From assembly GCA_036015235.1 (NCBI GenBank), contig CP107926.1, forward strand, positions 7,608,001 through 7,672,000: a stretch of 64,000 nucleotides of DNA. The letters are read 5' to 3'. The translations under genes were made by a program, and so were the position numbers. Under the pieces are notes generated by a model that saw nothing but the letters and a program-made list of their open reading frames with translations, was not told the DNA's origin and made no database searches. Positions 34,532 to 42,566 of this stretch are shown piece after piece. This DNA is from Streptomyces sp. NBC_00433. GTDB lineage: Bacteria > Actinomycetota > Actinomycetes > Streptomycetales > Streptomycetaceae. Position 1 is the first letter of the stretch. Every line of letters starts with the position of its first letter.

Positions 34532-35893
34532 ATGGACCGCCGCATTTTCGGGCTGGAGAACGAGTACGGCGTCACATGCACGTTCAGGGGACAGCGGCGT
34601 CTGTCCCCTGACGAGGTGGCGCGGTACCTCTTCCGCCGTGTCGTGTCATGGGGCCGGAGCAGCAATGTTTTCCTCCGCAATGGTGCCCGTCTCTATCTCG
34701 ACGTCGGATCGCACCCGGAGTACGCCACTCCGGAGTGCGACAACGTCACCGAACTGGTCACCCACGACAAGGCCGGCGAGCGCATCCTCGAAGGCCTTCT
34801 GGTCGACGCGGAGCGCCGGCTGCACGAAGAGGGCATCGCCGGGGATGTGTACCTGTTCAAGAACAACACAGACTCGGCGGGCAACTCCTACGGATGCCAC
34901 GAGAATTACCTGGTGGCCCGGCACGGGGAATTCTCCCGCCTCGCCGACATCCTCATTCCCTTCCTCGTCACCCGGCAGCTGCTGTGCGGCGCGGGCAAGG
35001 TGCTGCAGACCCCGCGGGGCGCGGTCTTCTGCGTGAGCCAGCGCGCCGAGCACATCTGGGAAGGGGTCAGCTCGGCCACCACCCGCTCCCGGCCGATCAT
35101 CAACACCAGGGACGAGCCGCACGCCGACGCCGAGCGCTACCGCAGGCTGCATGTCATCGTCGGCGACTCCAACATGTCCGAGACCACGATGCTGCTCAAG
35201 GTCGGCGCCACCGACCTGGTGCTGCGCATGATCGAGGCCGGCACGGTGATGCGGGACCTGACCCTGGAGAATCCGATCAGGGCCATCCGCGAGGTCAGCC
35301 ACGACATCACCGGCCGCCGCAAGGTGCGGCTGGCCTCGGGGCGCGAGGCGTCCGCGCTGGACATCCAGCAGGAGTATTACTCCAAGGCCGTCGAGTTCTG
35401 CGAGCGCCGCGGCATCCGCAGCGGCGTGATCGAGCAGGTGCTGGAGCTGTGGGGTCGCACCCTGGAGTCGATCGGCAGCGGTGACCTGTCCAGGATCGGC
35501 ACCGAGATCGACTGGGTCATGAAATACCAGCTCATCGAGCGCTACCGGAACCGCGACAACATCACCATGTCGCACCCCCGGGTCGCGCAGATAGACCTCG
35601 CCTACCACGACATCCACCGCCGCCGCGGTCTGTACTACCTGCTGGAGCGCAAGGGGCAGGCGGCCAGGATCTGCAACGACCTGAAGATCTTCGAGGCCAA
35701 GTCGGTGCCCCCGCAGACCACCAGGGCCAGGCTGCGCGGCGACTTCATCCGCCGCGCCCAGGAGCAGCGCCGCGACTTCACCGTCGACTGGGTGCATCTC
35801 AAGCTCAACGACCAGGCGCAGCGGACCGTGCTGTGCAAGGACCCCTTCCGGTCGGTGGACGACCGGGTGGAGAAGCTCATCGCCGGGATGTAG
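34532..35893 (+). CDS. pafA: Pup-protein ligase
   Basis: 453 residues. It phosphorylates the C-terminal Glu of Pup with ATP and joins it to substrate lysines. It has the glutamine-synthetase-like N-terminus RRIFGLENEYG (Glu9, metal binding) and catalytic Asp57 in LYLDVGSHPEYATPECD. It lacks the loop present in Dop, which separates the two. Both metal and catalytic positions match the numbering known for mycobacterial PafA. Start ATG 34532, only 9 bp after the MFS gene. Confidence 0.97.
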   Translation: MDRRIFGLENEYGVTCTFRGQRRLSPDEVARYLFRRVVSWGRSSNVFLRNGARLYLDVGSHPEYATPECDNVTELVTHDKAGERILEGLLVDAERRLHEEGIAGDVYLFKNNTDSAGNSYGCHENYLVARHGEFSRLADILIPFLVTRQLLCGAGKVLQTPRGAVFCVSQRAEHIWEGVSSATTRSRPIINTRDEPHADAERYRRLHVIVGDSNMSETTMLLKVGATDLVLRMIEAGTVMRDLTLENPIRAIREVSHDITGRRKVRLASGREASALDIQQEYYSKAVEFCERRGIRSGVIEQVLELWGRTLESIGSGDLSRIGTEIDWVMKYQLIERYRNRDNITMSHPRVAQIDLAYHDIHRRRGLYYLLERKGQAARICNDLKIFEAKSVPPQTTRARLRGDFIRRAQEQRRDFTVDWVHLKLNDQAQRTVLCKDPFRSVDDRVEKLIAGM

Positions 35894-35953
35894 CCCGTCC
35901 CGGGCGCGGCAGCGGCCCTCGCCGTCAAGGCGACGGCCGTCACAGCGGACCCA

Positions 35954-35984
35954 CAGGCCCCGTGCGGAACTCGTACGGGGCCTG
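35954..35984 (+). terminator. Hairpin after pafA
   Basis: CAGGCCCCGT (35954-35963) and ACGGGGCCTG (35975-35984) form a perfect 10-bp stem with an 11-nt loop, 60 bp after the pafA stop. There is no U-tract. It is a likely terminator or processing point before the FKBP genes. Confidence 0.6.
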
Positions 35985-36056
35985 CGGTACGCCGTAGGGT
36001 GTGGGGCGGTATCTAGACACCTCCGACCCCGACTCCGACCCGAACCGAGGGAATCC

Positions 36057-37079
36057 GTGCGCCGACGCTCCGTACTGCTCGCCGTGCCCGCGCTCATGCT
36101 CACTGCCGCCGGCTGTGGTGACGACTCCAAGAAGAGCGATTCAGCGGCCTCCGACTCGCCCTCGGGCTCGCCGAGCACATCGGCGAGCGCCACGCCCAGC
36201 GCGACCCCCAGCGCGACGCCGAGCACCAAGATCGTCAGCGGCCCGGTGCCGAAGGTCACCAGCGGCACCGCCTTCAACACCAAGCCGACCGTGGCCAAGG
36301 GAACCGGCACCCCGTCCACCGACCTCGCCGTCAAGACGCTGATCCCCGGCGAGGGCGCCGCGGTGGCTTCCGGCGACATCGTTCAGGTGAACTACCTGGG
36401 CCAGGTGTGGAGCACCGCCAAGGTGTTCGACACCAACTTCGGGAAGACGCCGTACGCCTTCCAGACCGGCAGCCAGGCGGTCATCCCGGGCTTCGAGCAG
36501 GCCGTGATCGGCGCCAAGAAGAACGGCCGGGTCATCGCGGCCATCCCGCCGGCCCTCGGCTACGGGACCTCGGGCAACGCCCAGGCGGGCATCAAGGGCA
36601 CCGACACCCTGGTCTTCGTCGTGGACGTGCTCAACGTCTACACGGGCAAGGACTCCGCCAAGGGCAAGACCGTGCCGCAGACCGACGCGGACCTGCCCAA
36701 GGTCGGCACGAACACCGACGGCAAGGCGCCGTCCATCACGGTGCCCAAGACCAAGGCGCCCACCAAGCTGGTCTCGAACTACGTGCTGGAAGGCGACGGC
36801 AAGGCCGTCAAGGCCTCCGACACGCTGGTGGTGCAGTACAAGGGCGTGCTGTGGGACGGCGGCAAGGAGTTCGACTCCAGCTACTCCCGCAAGCAGGTCA
36901 CGCAGTTCCCGCTGTCCAGCGTCATCCCGGGCTGGACGCAGGGCCTGACCGGCAAGAAGGTCGGCAGCCGGGTGATGCTGGTGACGCCGCCGGACCTGGC
37001 CTACAAGGACCAGGCCAACGGACCGGTGCCGGCGAACGCCACACTGGTCTTCTCGGTGGACATCATCGCGGTTCTGTAA
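36057..37079 (+). CDS. Lipoprotein with two FKBP-type peptidyl-prolyl isomerase domains
   Basis: 340 residues. Signal peptide with lipobox Cys20 (MLTAAGC), a Ser/Thr-rich linker, then two FKBP domains (about 95-195 and 240-340). Domain 2 keeps the usual pocket residues (Tyr, FD, VIPGW, Tyr). In domain 1 the pocket-floor Trp is Phe (VIPGFE), so its activity may be weaker. It would act on proteins at the outer face of the membrane. GTG 36057 follows GAGGGAA. A cytoplasmic FKBP follows after 40 bp. Confidence 0.92.
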   Translation: MRRRSVLLAVPALMLTAAGCGDDSKKSDSAASDSPSGSPSTSASATPSATPSATPSTKIVSGPVPKVTSGTAFNTKPTVAKGTGTPSTDLAVKTLIPGEGAAVASGDIVQVNYLGQVWSTAKVFDTNFGKTPYAFQTGSQAVIPGFEQAVIGAKKNGRVIAAIPPALGYGTSGNAQAGIKGTDTLVFVVDVLNVYTGKDSAKGKTVPQTDADLPKVGTNTDGKAPSITVPKTKAPTKLVSNYVLEGDGKAVKASDTLVVQYKGVLWDGGKEFDSSYSRKQVTQFPLSSVIPGWTQGLTGKKVGSRVMLVTPPDLAYKDQANGPVPANATLVFSVDIIAVL

Positions 37080-37119
37080 GACTGTCCCGGTTGCCCGCAA
37101 CCGTACAAGGAGCATCGAA

Positions 37120-37491
37120 GTGAGCATCGACAAGCCCGAGATCGACTTCCCGGGCGGCGAGCCGCCGGCCGACCTGGAGATCAAGGACATCTGGGAGGGC
37201 GACGGGCCGGTCGCCAAGGCAGGGGACACCGTCTCCGTCCACTACGTCGGCGTGGCGTTCTCCTCCGGCGAGGAGTTCGACGCGAGCTGGAACCGCGGCA
37301 CACCGCTGCAGTTCCAGCTGGGCGTCGGCCAGGTCATCGCCGGCTGGGACCAGGGCGTGCAGGGCATGAAGGTCGGCGGCCGCCGCCAGCTGACCATCCC
37401 GTCCCGCCTCGCCTACGGCGACCGCGGCGCCGGCAGCTCCATCAAGCCGGGCGAGACGCTGATCTTCGTCTGCGACCTGGTCGCTGTCTGA
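37120..37491 (+). CDS. FKBP-type peptidyl-prolyl cis-trans isomerase (cytoplasmic)
   Basis: 123 residues, one FKBP domain with no signal peptide. Pocket residues are complete: VHYVGVAF, EEFDASW, QVIAGWDQGV, RLAYGDRG and the final LIFVCDL. GTG 37120 is preceded by AAGGAG. It lies directly behind the FKBP lipoprotein and is followed by a strong terminator. Its place between pafA and pafBC is conserved, as I recall, in related genomes; no mechanistic link to pupylation is known to me. Confidence 0.96.
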   Translation: MSIDKPEIDFPGGEPPADLEIKDIWEGDGPVAKAGDTVSVHYVGVAFSSGEEFDASWNRGTPLQFQLGVGQVIAGWDQGVQGMKVGGRRQLTIPSRLAYGDRGAGSSIKPGETLIFVCDLVAV

Positions 37492-37497
37492 CGGAGT

Positions 37498-37531
37498 GGT
37501 CCCCCCGGACACCACCGGGGGGACCGCTTTT
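37498..37531 (+). terminator. Rho-independent terminator after the FKBP gene
   Basis: GGTCCCCCCGG (37498-37508) and CCGGGGGGACC (37515-37525) form an 11-bp stem with a 6-nt loop, followed by GCTTTT. The pafB start is 42 bp downstream. Confidence 0.88.
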
Positions 37532-37572
37532 CGATACGGTTCGCCGAGCGAACGCACAGAAGGGGGACCGGG

Positions 37573-38511
37573 ATGGCGATTGCCAAGGCCGAGCGGCTGA
37601 TGAATCTGGCGCTGTGCCTGATGAACACCCGTCGCCCGGTCAGCAAGCGCGAGCTGCGGGCCTCCATCGAGGCCTACCACGAGGTCACCTCGGACGACTC
37701 CTTCAACCGGATGTTCGAGCGGGACAAGGACGACCTGCGCGAGCTGGGCCTGGTCATCGACACCGTGGAGAACCTCGAAGGCGAGTACGGCTACCTCGCC
37801 CGCCGCGACCGCAACCGGCTGCCCGACATCGCACTCGACCCCGAGGAGGCCGCCGCCCTGGCGCTGGCCGCCAAGGTCTGGCAGCAGGCCAGGCTGGCCG
37901 AGGCGGCCAGCGGGGCGCTGCAGAAGCTGCGCGCGGCGGGGGTGCCGTACGAGGACACCCACAGCGCGCTTGAGCCGCGGATCCCCACCCCGGAGCCGGC
38001 CTTCGAGGCGCTGATGCTGGCCACCCGCGAGCGCCGGGCCGTCGCCTTCGACTACCGCAAGGCCAGCGCGGTGCGCCCGGAGCCGCGGCAGGTCGAGCCG
38101 TGGGCGCTGGAGTGCTGGCGCGGCCACTGGTATCTGGCCGGCTACGACCGGGACCGCGGCGCGGTCCGGGTCTTCCGGCTGTCGCGGATCAGCGGCCGGG
38201 TCAAGGCGCGCGGCGCCTTCACCGCCGAGGTGCCCGCGCATGTGGACGTACGCGAGACCGTGGCGCGCTGGGCCGGCGAGGGCGCCACCACCACCGCCAC
38301 GATCCGGCTGCGCCGCGACAGCGGCTATCCGCTGCGGGCCAAGGCGGTCGCCACCACCCCGGTCGACGCGGACTGGGACGAGCTGGAGGTGCCCTACGGG
38401 CACGGCCTGGACGCCTGGCTCGCCGAATTCGGCCCCGACGTGGTCGTGCTGGCGCCCGACGAGCTGCGTACCGAGGTGCTCGACCGGCTGCGCGCGGTGG
38501 CCAAGGGCTGA
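37573..38511 (+). CDS. pafB: WYL-domain transcriptional activator PafB
   Basis: 312 residues. N-terminal winged helix (KAERLMNLALCLMNTRRPVSKRELR), a linker domain, and a WYL domain (about 140-215) with VAFDYRKASA, VEPWALECWRGHWYLAGYDRDRG and the RLSRI strand, then the WCX C-terminal region. In mycobacteria PafB and PafC form a dimer that activates DNA-damage genes independently of LexA, with the WYL domain sensing single-stranded DNA. ATG 37573. PafC follows after 81 bp. Confidence 0.94.
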   Translation: MAIAKAERLMNLALCLMNTRRPVSKRELRASIEAYHEVTSDDSFNRMFERDKDDLRELGLVIDTVENLEGEYGYLARRDRNRLPDIALDPEEAAALALAAKVWQQARLAEAASGALQKLRAAGVPYEDTHSALEPRIPTPEPAFEALMLATRERRAVAFDYRKASAVRPEPRQVEPWALECWRGHWYLAGYDRDRGAVRVFRLSRISGRVKARGAFTAEVPAHVDVRETVARWAGEGATTTATIRLRRDSGYPLRAKAVATTPVDADWDELEVPYGHGLDAWLAEFGPDVVVLAPDELRTEVLDRLRAVAKG

Positions 38512-38592
38512 GCGGGTGGCGGCGATGAGCGGGGGAGCGGACCGCCGGACGGGCGGCCCGGAGAGCTGGCAGGACGGCAGGCGGGACACCTG

Positions 38593-39549
38593 ATGAGCAA
38601 CGCGATCGACCAGACCCGCAGGATGCTGTCGCTGGTCACCTATCTGCGCGAGCGGCCCGGCGCCCGGGTCAGCGAGGTGGCGCGGGCCTTCGGGGTCAGC
38701 GAGGCCGAGCTGATCGGCGACCTCAACGTGCTGCCGCTGTGCGGCACCAGCTTCCGCGGCGGCGACCTGCTGGACATCGACACCGACGGCGAGCGCATCT
38801 GGTGGCACAATCCCGGCACCGCCGACGACGTGGCCCAGCCGCTGCGGCTGGCCGCCGACGAGGCGACCGCGCTGCTGGTCGCCGCCCGCGCGGTGGCGAA
38901 CCTCCCCGGCCTGCGCGACAGCGACCGGCAGGCGCTGCTGCGGGCCGGCACCAAACTGGAGGCGGCGGCGGGCGAGGCGGCCGGAGCCAGCGCGCAGCTG
39001 TCGGTGACCTTCGAGTCCGAGGGCAGCGTCTTCGCGACCGTGGACCGGGCCATCACCGAGCGGCGCCGGCTGTGGATGCGGTATTACTCGCCGGCCCGCG
39101 ACGCGCTGACCGAGCGCGAGGTCGACCCGATCCGGCTGTTCGCGGTCGGCCACACCTATGTCGAGGGCTGGTGCCGGCTCTCCGAGGACCGGCGGACCTT
39201 CCGGCTCGACCGGGTCGCCGAGATCCGGCTGCTCGACGAGCCGTCGGACCCGCCGCGGATCGAGCCGCGCGACCTGTCGCAGGGGCTGGTGCAGCCCGCG
39301 GGCGACGACCCCGAGGTGGTCATCGAGGTGGGCCCCGGCGGCCGCTGGGTCGCGGAGTACTACCCGCACGACAGCGCCGACGAACTGCCCGACGGCGGCC
39401 TGCGGATCACCCTGCGCACCCCCGACCCCGGCTCGCTGCGCCGTCTCGCGCTGCGGCTCGGGCGGGACGGCCGGATCGTGTCGCCCGCCGCACTGGCCGG
39501 CGACGCCCGCGACGCGGCTGTACTCGCCCTTGCCGGCTATGGGGAGTGA
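38593..39549 (+). CDS. pafC: WYL-domain transcriptional activator PafC
   Basis: 318 residues. Same architecture as PafB: winged helix (RRMLSLVTYLRERPGARVSEVARAF), WYL domain about 150-215 (LWMRYYSPARDALTEREVDP, VEGWCRLSEDRRTFRLDRV), and a WCX end. The winged helix is more diverged, as is usual for PafC. Its ATG lies within the stop of a possible 22-codon ORF (38525-38593) that overlaps as TGATG. It works with PafB. Confidence 0.93.
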   Translation: MSNAIDQTRRMLSLVTYLRERPGARVSEVARAFGVSEAELIGDLNVLPLCGTSFRGGDLLDIDTDGERIWWHNPGTADDVAQPLRLAADEATALLVAARAVANLPGLRDSDRQALLRAGTKLEAAAGEAAGASAQLSVTFESEGSVFATVDRAITERRRLWMRYYSPARDALTEREVDPIRLFAVGHTYVEGWCRLSEDRRTFRLDRVAEIRLLDEPSDPPRIEPRDLSQGLVQPAGDDPEVVIEVGPGGRWVAEYYPHDSADELPDGGLRITLRTPDPGSLRRLALRLGRDGRIVSPAALAGDARDAAVLALAGYGE

Positions 39550-39559
39550 GGGACCCGCG

Positions 39560-39805
39560 ATGACGACGACCTGCCCACCGCCCGACGCGGGCCCCGCCGT
39601 CTTCCGGGCCGGCTGCCCGCACTGCAGGACCAGCTTCGAACTGGGCGCGGACGCGCTGCGGCTGGCCATCGGCGGCAGCGCGAAGACCACCTTCTACTCC
39701 TTCACCTGCCCCGGGTGCGGCGAGGCGGTGCGCAAACCGGCGGGGGAGCGGATAGTGGAGCTGCTGACCGTCGGCGGCGTCCGTACGATGCGGCTGGAAA
39801 GGTAG
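39560..39805 (+). CDS. Small zinc-ribbon protein of unknown function
   Basis: 81 residues with two paired-cysteine knuckles, CPHC (about residue 19) and CPGC (about 50), which should bind one zinc ion. The rest is short and basic at the end (TVGGVRTMRLER). ATG 39560 is preceded by GTGAGGG, ten bases after the pafC stop. It is very likely co-transcribed with pafBC and the small membrane protein. No function is known to me. Confidence 0.78.
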   Translation: MTTTCPPPDAGPAVFRAGCPHCRTSFELGADALRLAIGGSAKTTFYSFTCPGCGEAVRKPAGERIVELLTVGGVRTMRLER

Positions 39806-39816
39806 GCTGCCGGACC

Positions 39817-40020
39817 ATGTGGTGGCTCTTTCTCAGCGTCGGCCTGGCGGCGGCGGGACTCGCGGTGCTCGCGGTCTTCGCCGCCCGGGTCTTCACCGCG
39901 GTGCGCGAACTGGCCGCCCAGGTGGCCGTCAGCACCGACGCCCTGGCCGCCGCCGGCGACCGCCTGCAGCGGGCCGCGGCCCCGGTGGCGCAGCGGGCCG
40001 GCGAGATCAGCCGCCGCTGA
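39817..40020 (+). CDS. Small single-span membrane protein
   Basis: 67 residues. One N-terminal helix (MWWLFLSVGLAAAGLAVLAVF) is followed by an amphipathic, Ala-rich segment of about 40 residues that could form a coiled coil. ATG 39817 is 11 bp after the zinc-ribbon gene. The organisation recalls DUF948-like membrane proteins but it is too short to assign. 235 bp without a gene then separate it from tatA. Confidence 0.65.
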   Translation: MWWLFLSVGLAAAGLAVLAVFAARVFTAVRELAAQVAVSTDALAAAGDRLQRAAAPVAQRAGEISRR

Positions 40021-40255
40021 GCCTGCCACGGGACCGTAGGTGAAGGTACGCTGACCCGGCGGCCCGACGTCGTCCCGCACCTCAGCCGCGGACCGCGGCG
40101 GGGCCGCAACCTGGTGGATTCCGGCGCATATTCCGGCGTTCACCGGTGCACGCTACGATCCATGCGTAAGCGACGGCCGGAAACGTCCGACGACCGGTCG
40201 CCGCAGACGTACCGCACGGACCACGCCGCCAACCCGGTGAGAAGGTAGACCTATC

Positions 40256-40534
40256 ATGCTCGGCAATCTCAAGCCCCTTGAGCTAGTCCTGATCCTTCTC
40301 GTCGTCATCCTCCTCTTCGGTGCCAAGAAGCTGCCCGACATGGCCAGGTCGCTCGGCAAGTCGGCCCGCATCCTCAAGAGCGAGGCCAAGGCGATGAAGA
40401 ACGACGACCCGACGCCCCCGGCCGGCACCGCCGCGCAGGAGCAGGCCCCGGCCCGTACGATCCAGGCCGCCCCCGGCGACACCGCCAGCGCCCGCCCGGT
40501 CACCGAGCAGGACCGCACCACCACCACCGGCTGA
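40256..40534 (+). CDS. tatA: Sec-independent protein translocase subunit TatA
   Basis: 92 residues. A short N-terminus leads into the membrane helix LELVLILLVVILLFGAKKLP, the FG-x-KKLP hinge, an amphipathic helix (DMARSLGKSARILKSEAKAM) and a disordered Pro/Thr-rich tail. It oligomerises to let folded twin-arginine proteins through the membrane. ATG 40256 follows GAGAAGG. tatC is 104 bp downstream. Confidence 0.96.
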   Translation: MLGNLKPLELVLILLVVILLFGAKKLPDMARSLGKSARILKSEAKAMKNDDPTPPAGTAAQEQAPARTIQAAPGDTASARPVTEQDRTTTTG

Positions 40535-40638
40535 CCGGCCACCGGCTACCGGCGGCCCGCCGGTAGTCCCGGGCCCCAGGCGAACGACACAAGCCGAGAC
40601 ACGCTGCCGACGGCTGCCCGTACGAGACGAGGACGTGG

Positions 40639-41562
40639 GTGCTCAAGACTGCCCGCAAGCAGGAGAAGGACCCCGAAGGGCGGATGCCGCTCGCGGACCA
40701 CCTGCGAGAGCTGCGCAACCGGCTGTTCAAGTCGGTGCTGGCGATCATCGTCATCACCATCGTGGCGGCGTTCTTCTACAAGCAGATCATCCACCTGCTC
40801 CAGCAGCGGATCCCCGATCAGGTGCAGTGCCTCAGCAAGGAGTCGAAGACCACGACGGACGGGCAGGCCTGTGCCCAGATGACCGTCAGCGGCCTGATGG
40901 GCGGCTTCTCCATCGCGCTGAAGGTCTCGCTGATGGCCGGCGTGGTCGGCGCGTCCCCGATCTGGCTCTACCAGCTGTGGGGCTTCCTCGCGCCCGGCCT
41001 GCACAGGAACGAGAAGCGCTACACCCTCGGCTTCGTCGCCGCCGGTGTGCCGCTCTTCCTCGGCGGCGCGGTGCTGGCGTACGAGATCCTGCCGCAGACC
41101 GCCAGGATCATGATCGGCTTCGTGCCCGACGACACCACCAACCTGCTGCCGCTCGACGACTTCCTCGATCTCGTGATCCGGATGATCATCGTCTTCGGCC
41201 TCGCCTTCGAGCTGCCACTCGTGCTGGTGCTGCTGAACTTCACCGGCATCGTCAGCGGCAAGCGCATGCTCGGCTGGTGGCGCGGCATGGTCATAGGCAT
41301 CACCGTCTTCGCCGCCGTCGCCACCCCCACCGGCGACCCGCTGACCATGACACTGCTGGCCGCGCCGATCGTCCTGCTGTACTTCCTGGCGATGGGCATC
41401 TGCTTCTTCAACGACTCCCGCCGGGCCCGCCGCCGCTCCGCCGACCCTGACTTCGGGCTCGACCCGGACGAGGCCTCCAGCCTCGACCACATCCCCGAGC
41501 AGATCGACGCCGAGTCCGCCCGCGACGACGGGCGCGGCGACGACTACGACGACGCGACCTGA
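40639..41562 (+). CDS. tatC: Sec-independent protein translocase subunit TatC
   Basis: 307 residues with six membrane helices. The signal-peptide-binding N-terminus reads GRMPLADHLRELRNRLF, and the family block LYQLWGFLAPGLHRNEKR follows helix 2. Between helices 1 and 2 is an external loop with two cysteines (QCLSKE..QACAQM). The C-terminal tail is long and acidic. GTG 40639. It recognises twin-arginine signals and recruits TatA. Confidence 0.96.
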   Translation: MLKTARKQEKDPEGRMPLADHLRELRNRLFKSVLAIIVITIVAAFFYKQIIHLLQQRIPDQVQCLSKESKTTTDGQACAQMTVSGLMGGFSIALKVSLMAGVVGASPIWLYQLWGFLAPGLHRNEKRYTLGFVAAGVPLFLGGAVLAYEILPQTARIMIGFVPDDTTNLLPLDDFLDLVIRMIIVFGLAFELPLVLVLLNFTGIVSGKRMLGWWRGMVIGITVFAAVATPTGDPLTMTLLAAPIVLLYFLAMGICFFNDSRRARRRSADPDFGLDPDEASSLDHIPEQIDAESARDDGRGDDYDDAT

Positions 41563-41581
41563 CGCCGCCGGCCGTACGTCC

Positions 41582-42469
41582 GTGACCAGCGACATCACCC
41601 TGCTCGTCAACCCCACCTCCGGCCGCGGCCGCGGTGCGCGGGCGGCCGCGCCCGCCGCCGACGCGATGCGCGCGGCCGGCCTCACGGTCCGCACCGTCGT
41701 CGGCGCCGACGCCGCCGACGCCCTGGAAAGGGCGCACAAGGCCGTCGACGGCGGCACCGGCGCCCTGGTCGCGGTCGGCGGCGACGGCATGGTCTCCCTC
41801 GCACTCCAGGCGGTGGCGGGCACCGGCACGCCGCTCGGCATCGTCGCGGCGGGCACCGGCAACGACTTCGCCCGGGTCAGCGGCCTGCCGGTACGCGAAC
41901 CCGCCGCCGCCGGCACCACCATCGCCGAGGCGCTGCGGGACGGCCGCACCCGGTCGCTGGACCTCGGCAGGATCGGCGAGCGCTGGTTCGGCACCGTCCT
42001 GGCCTCCGGCTTCGACTCCCGGGTCAACGACCGGGGCAACCGGATGCGCTGGCCCAAGGGCCGCTTCCGCTACGACGTGGCGATGCTCGCCGAACTGGCC
42101 GCGCTGCGCCCGATCCGCTACCGCGTGCAGTTCGACGACGCCCCGGAGCGGGAGCTGGACGCCACCTTGATCGCGGTCGGCAACGGCTCCTCGTACGGCG
42201 GCGGCATGCGGATGTGCGCCGACGCCGAGATGGACGACGGCCTCTTCGACATCTGCGTGGTCGGCCCCTGCTCCCGCCGCACCCTGCTGCGGGTCTTCCC
42301 GCTGGTCTACAGCGGCTCCCACCCCCGGCACCCGGTCGTCACCGTCCACCGCGCCGCCCGGGTCCGGCTCGCCGCCGAGAACGTCACCGGATACGCCGAC
42401 GGCGAGCGCGTCGGACCGCTGCCGCTGGACGCCAGGACCGTGCCGGGGGCGCTGCGGCTGCTGGTCTGA
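41582..42469 (+). CDS. Diacylglycerol kinase-family lipid kinase
   Basis: 295 residues. The catalytic domain has NPTSGRGRG near the N-terminus, the nucleotide motif VGGDGMVSLALQAV (GGDGM about 66-70) and AAGTGNDFARVSG. The C-terminal beta domain has VGNGSSYGGGMRMCADAEMDDGLFD and the DGE motif near the end. It probably phosphorylates diacylglycerol or a related lipid at the inner membrane face. GTG 41582, 19 bp after tatC, so likely in one transcript with it. Confidence 0.92.
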   Translation: MTSDITLLVNPTSGRGRGARAAAPAADAMRAAGLTVRTVVGADAADALERAHKAVDGGTGALVAVGGDGMVSLALQAVAGTGTPLGIVAAGTGNDFARVSGLPVREPAAAGTTIAEALRDGRTRSLDLGRIGERWFGTVLASGFDSRVNDRGNRMRWPKGRFRYDVAMLAELAALRPIRYRVQFDDAPERELDATLIAVGNGSSYGGGMRMCADAEMDDGLFDICVVGPCSRRTLLRVFPLVYSGSHPRHPVVTVHRAARVRLAAENVTGYADGERVGPLPLDARTVPGALRLLV

Positions 42470-42566
42470 GCAGGGCCGGGCGCACCTCGGCGCCGCAGGC
42501 AACCGTGCTCCGAAGAAAGAAAGATCACGCGGTGTGTCGGTGCTGCCGGGTAGGCTCGTGAGCGAG

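Noticed and set aside
37063..39690. 875-codon minus-strand frame across FKBP, pafB and pafC
   Set aside because: It spans three well-defined plus-strand genes and their gaps, with no domain content of its own.
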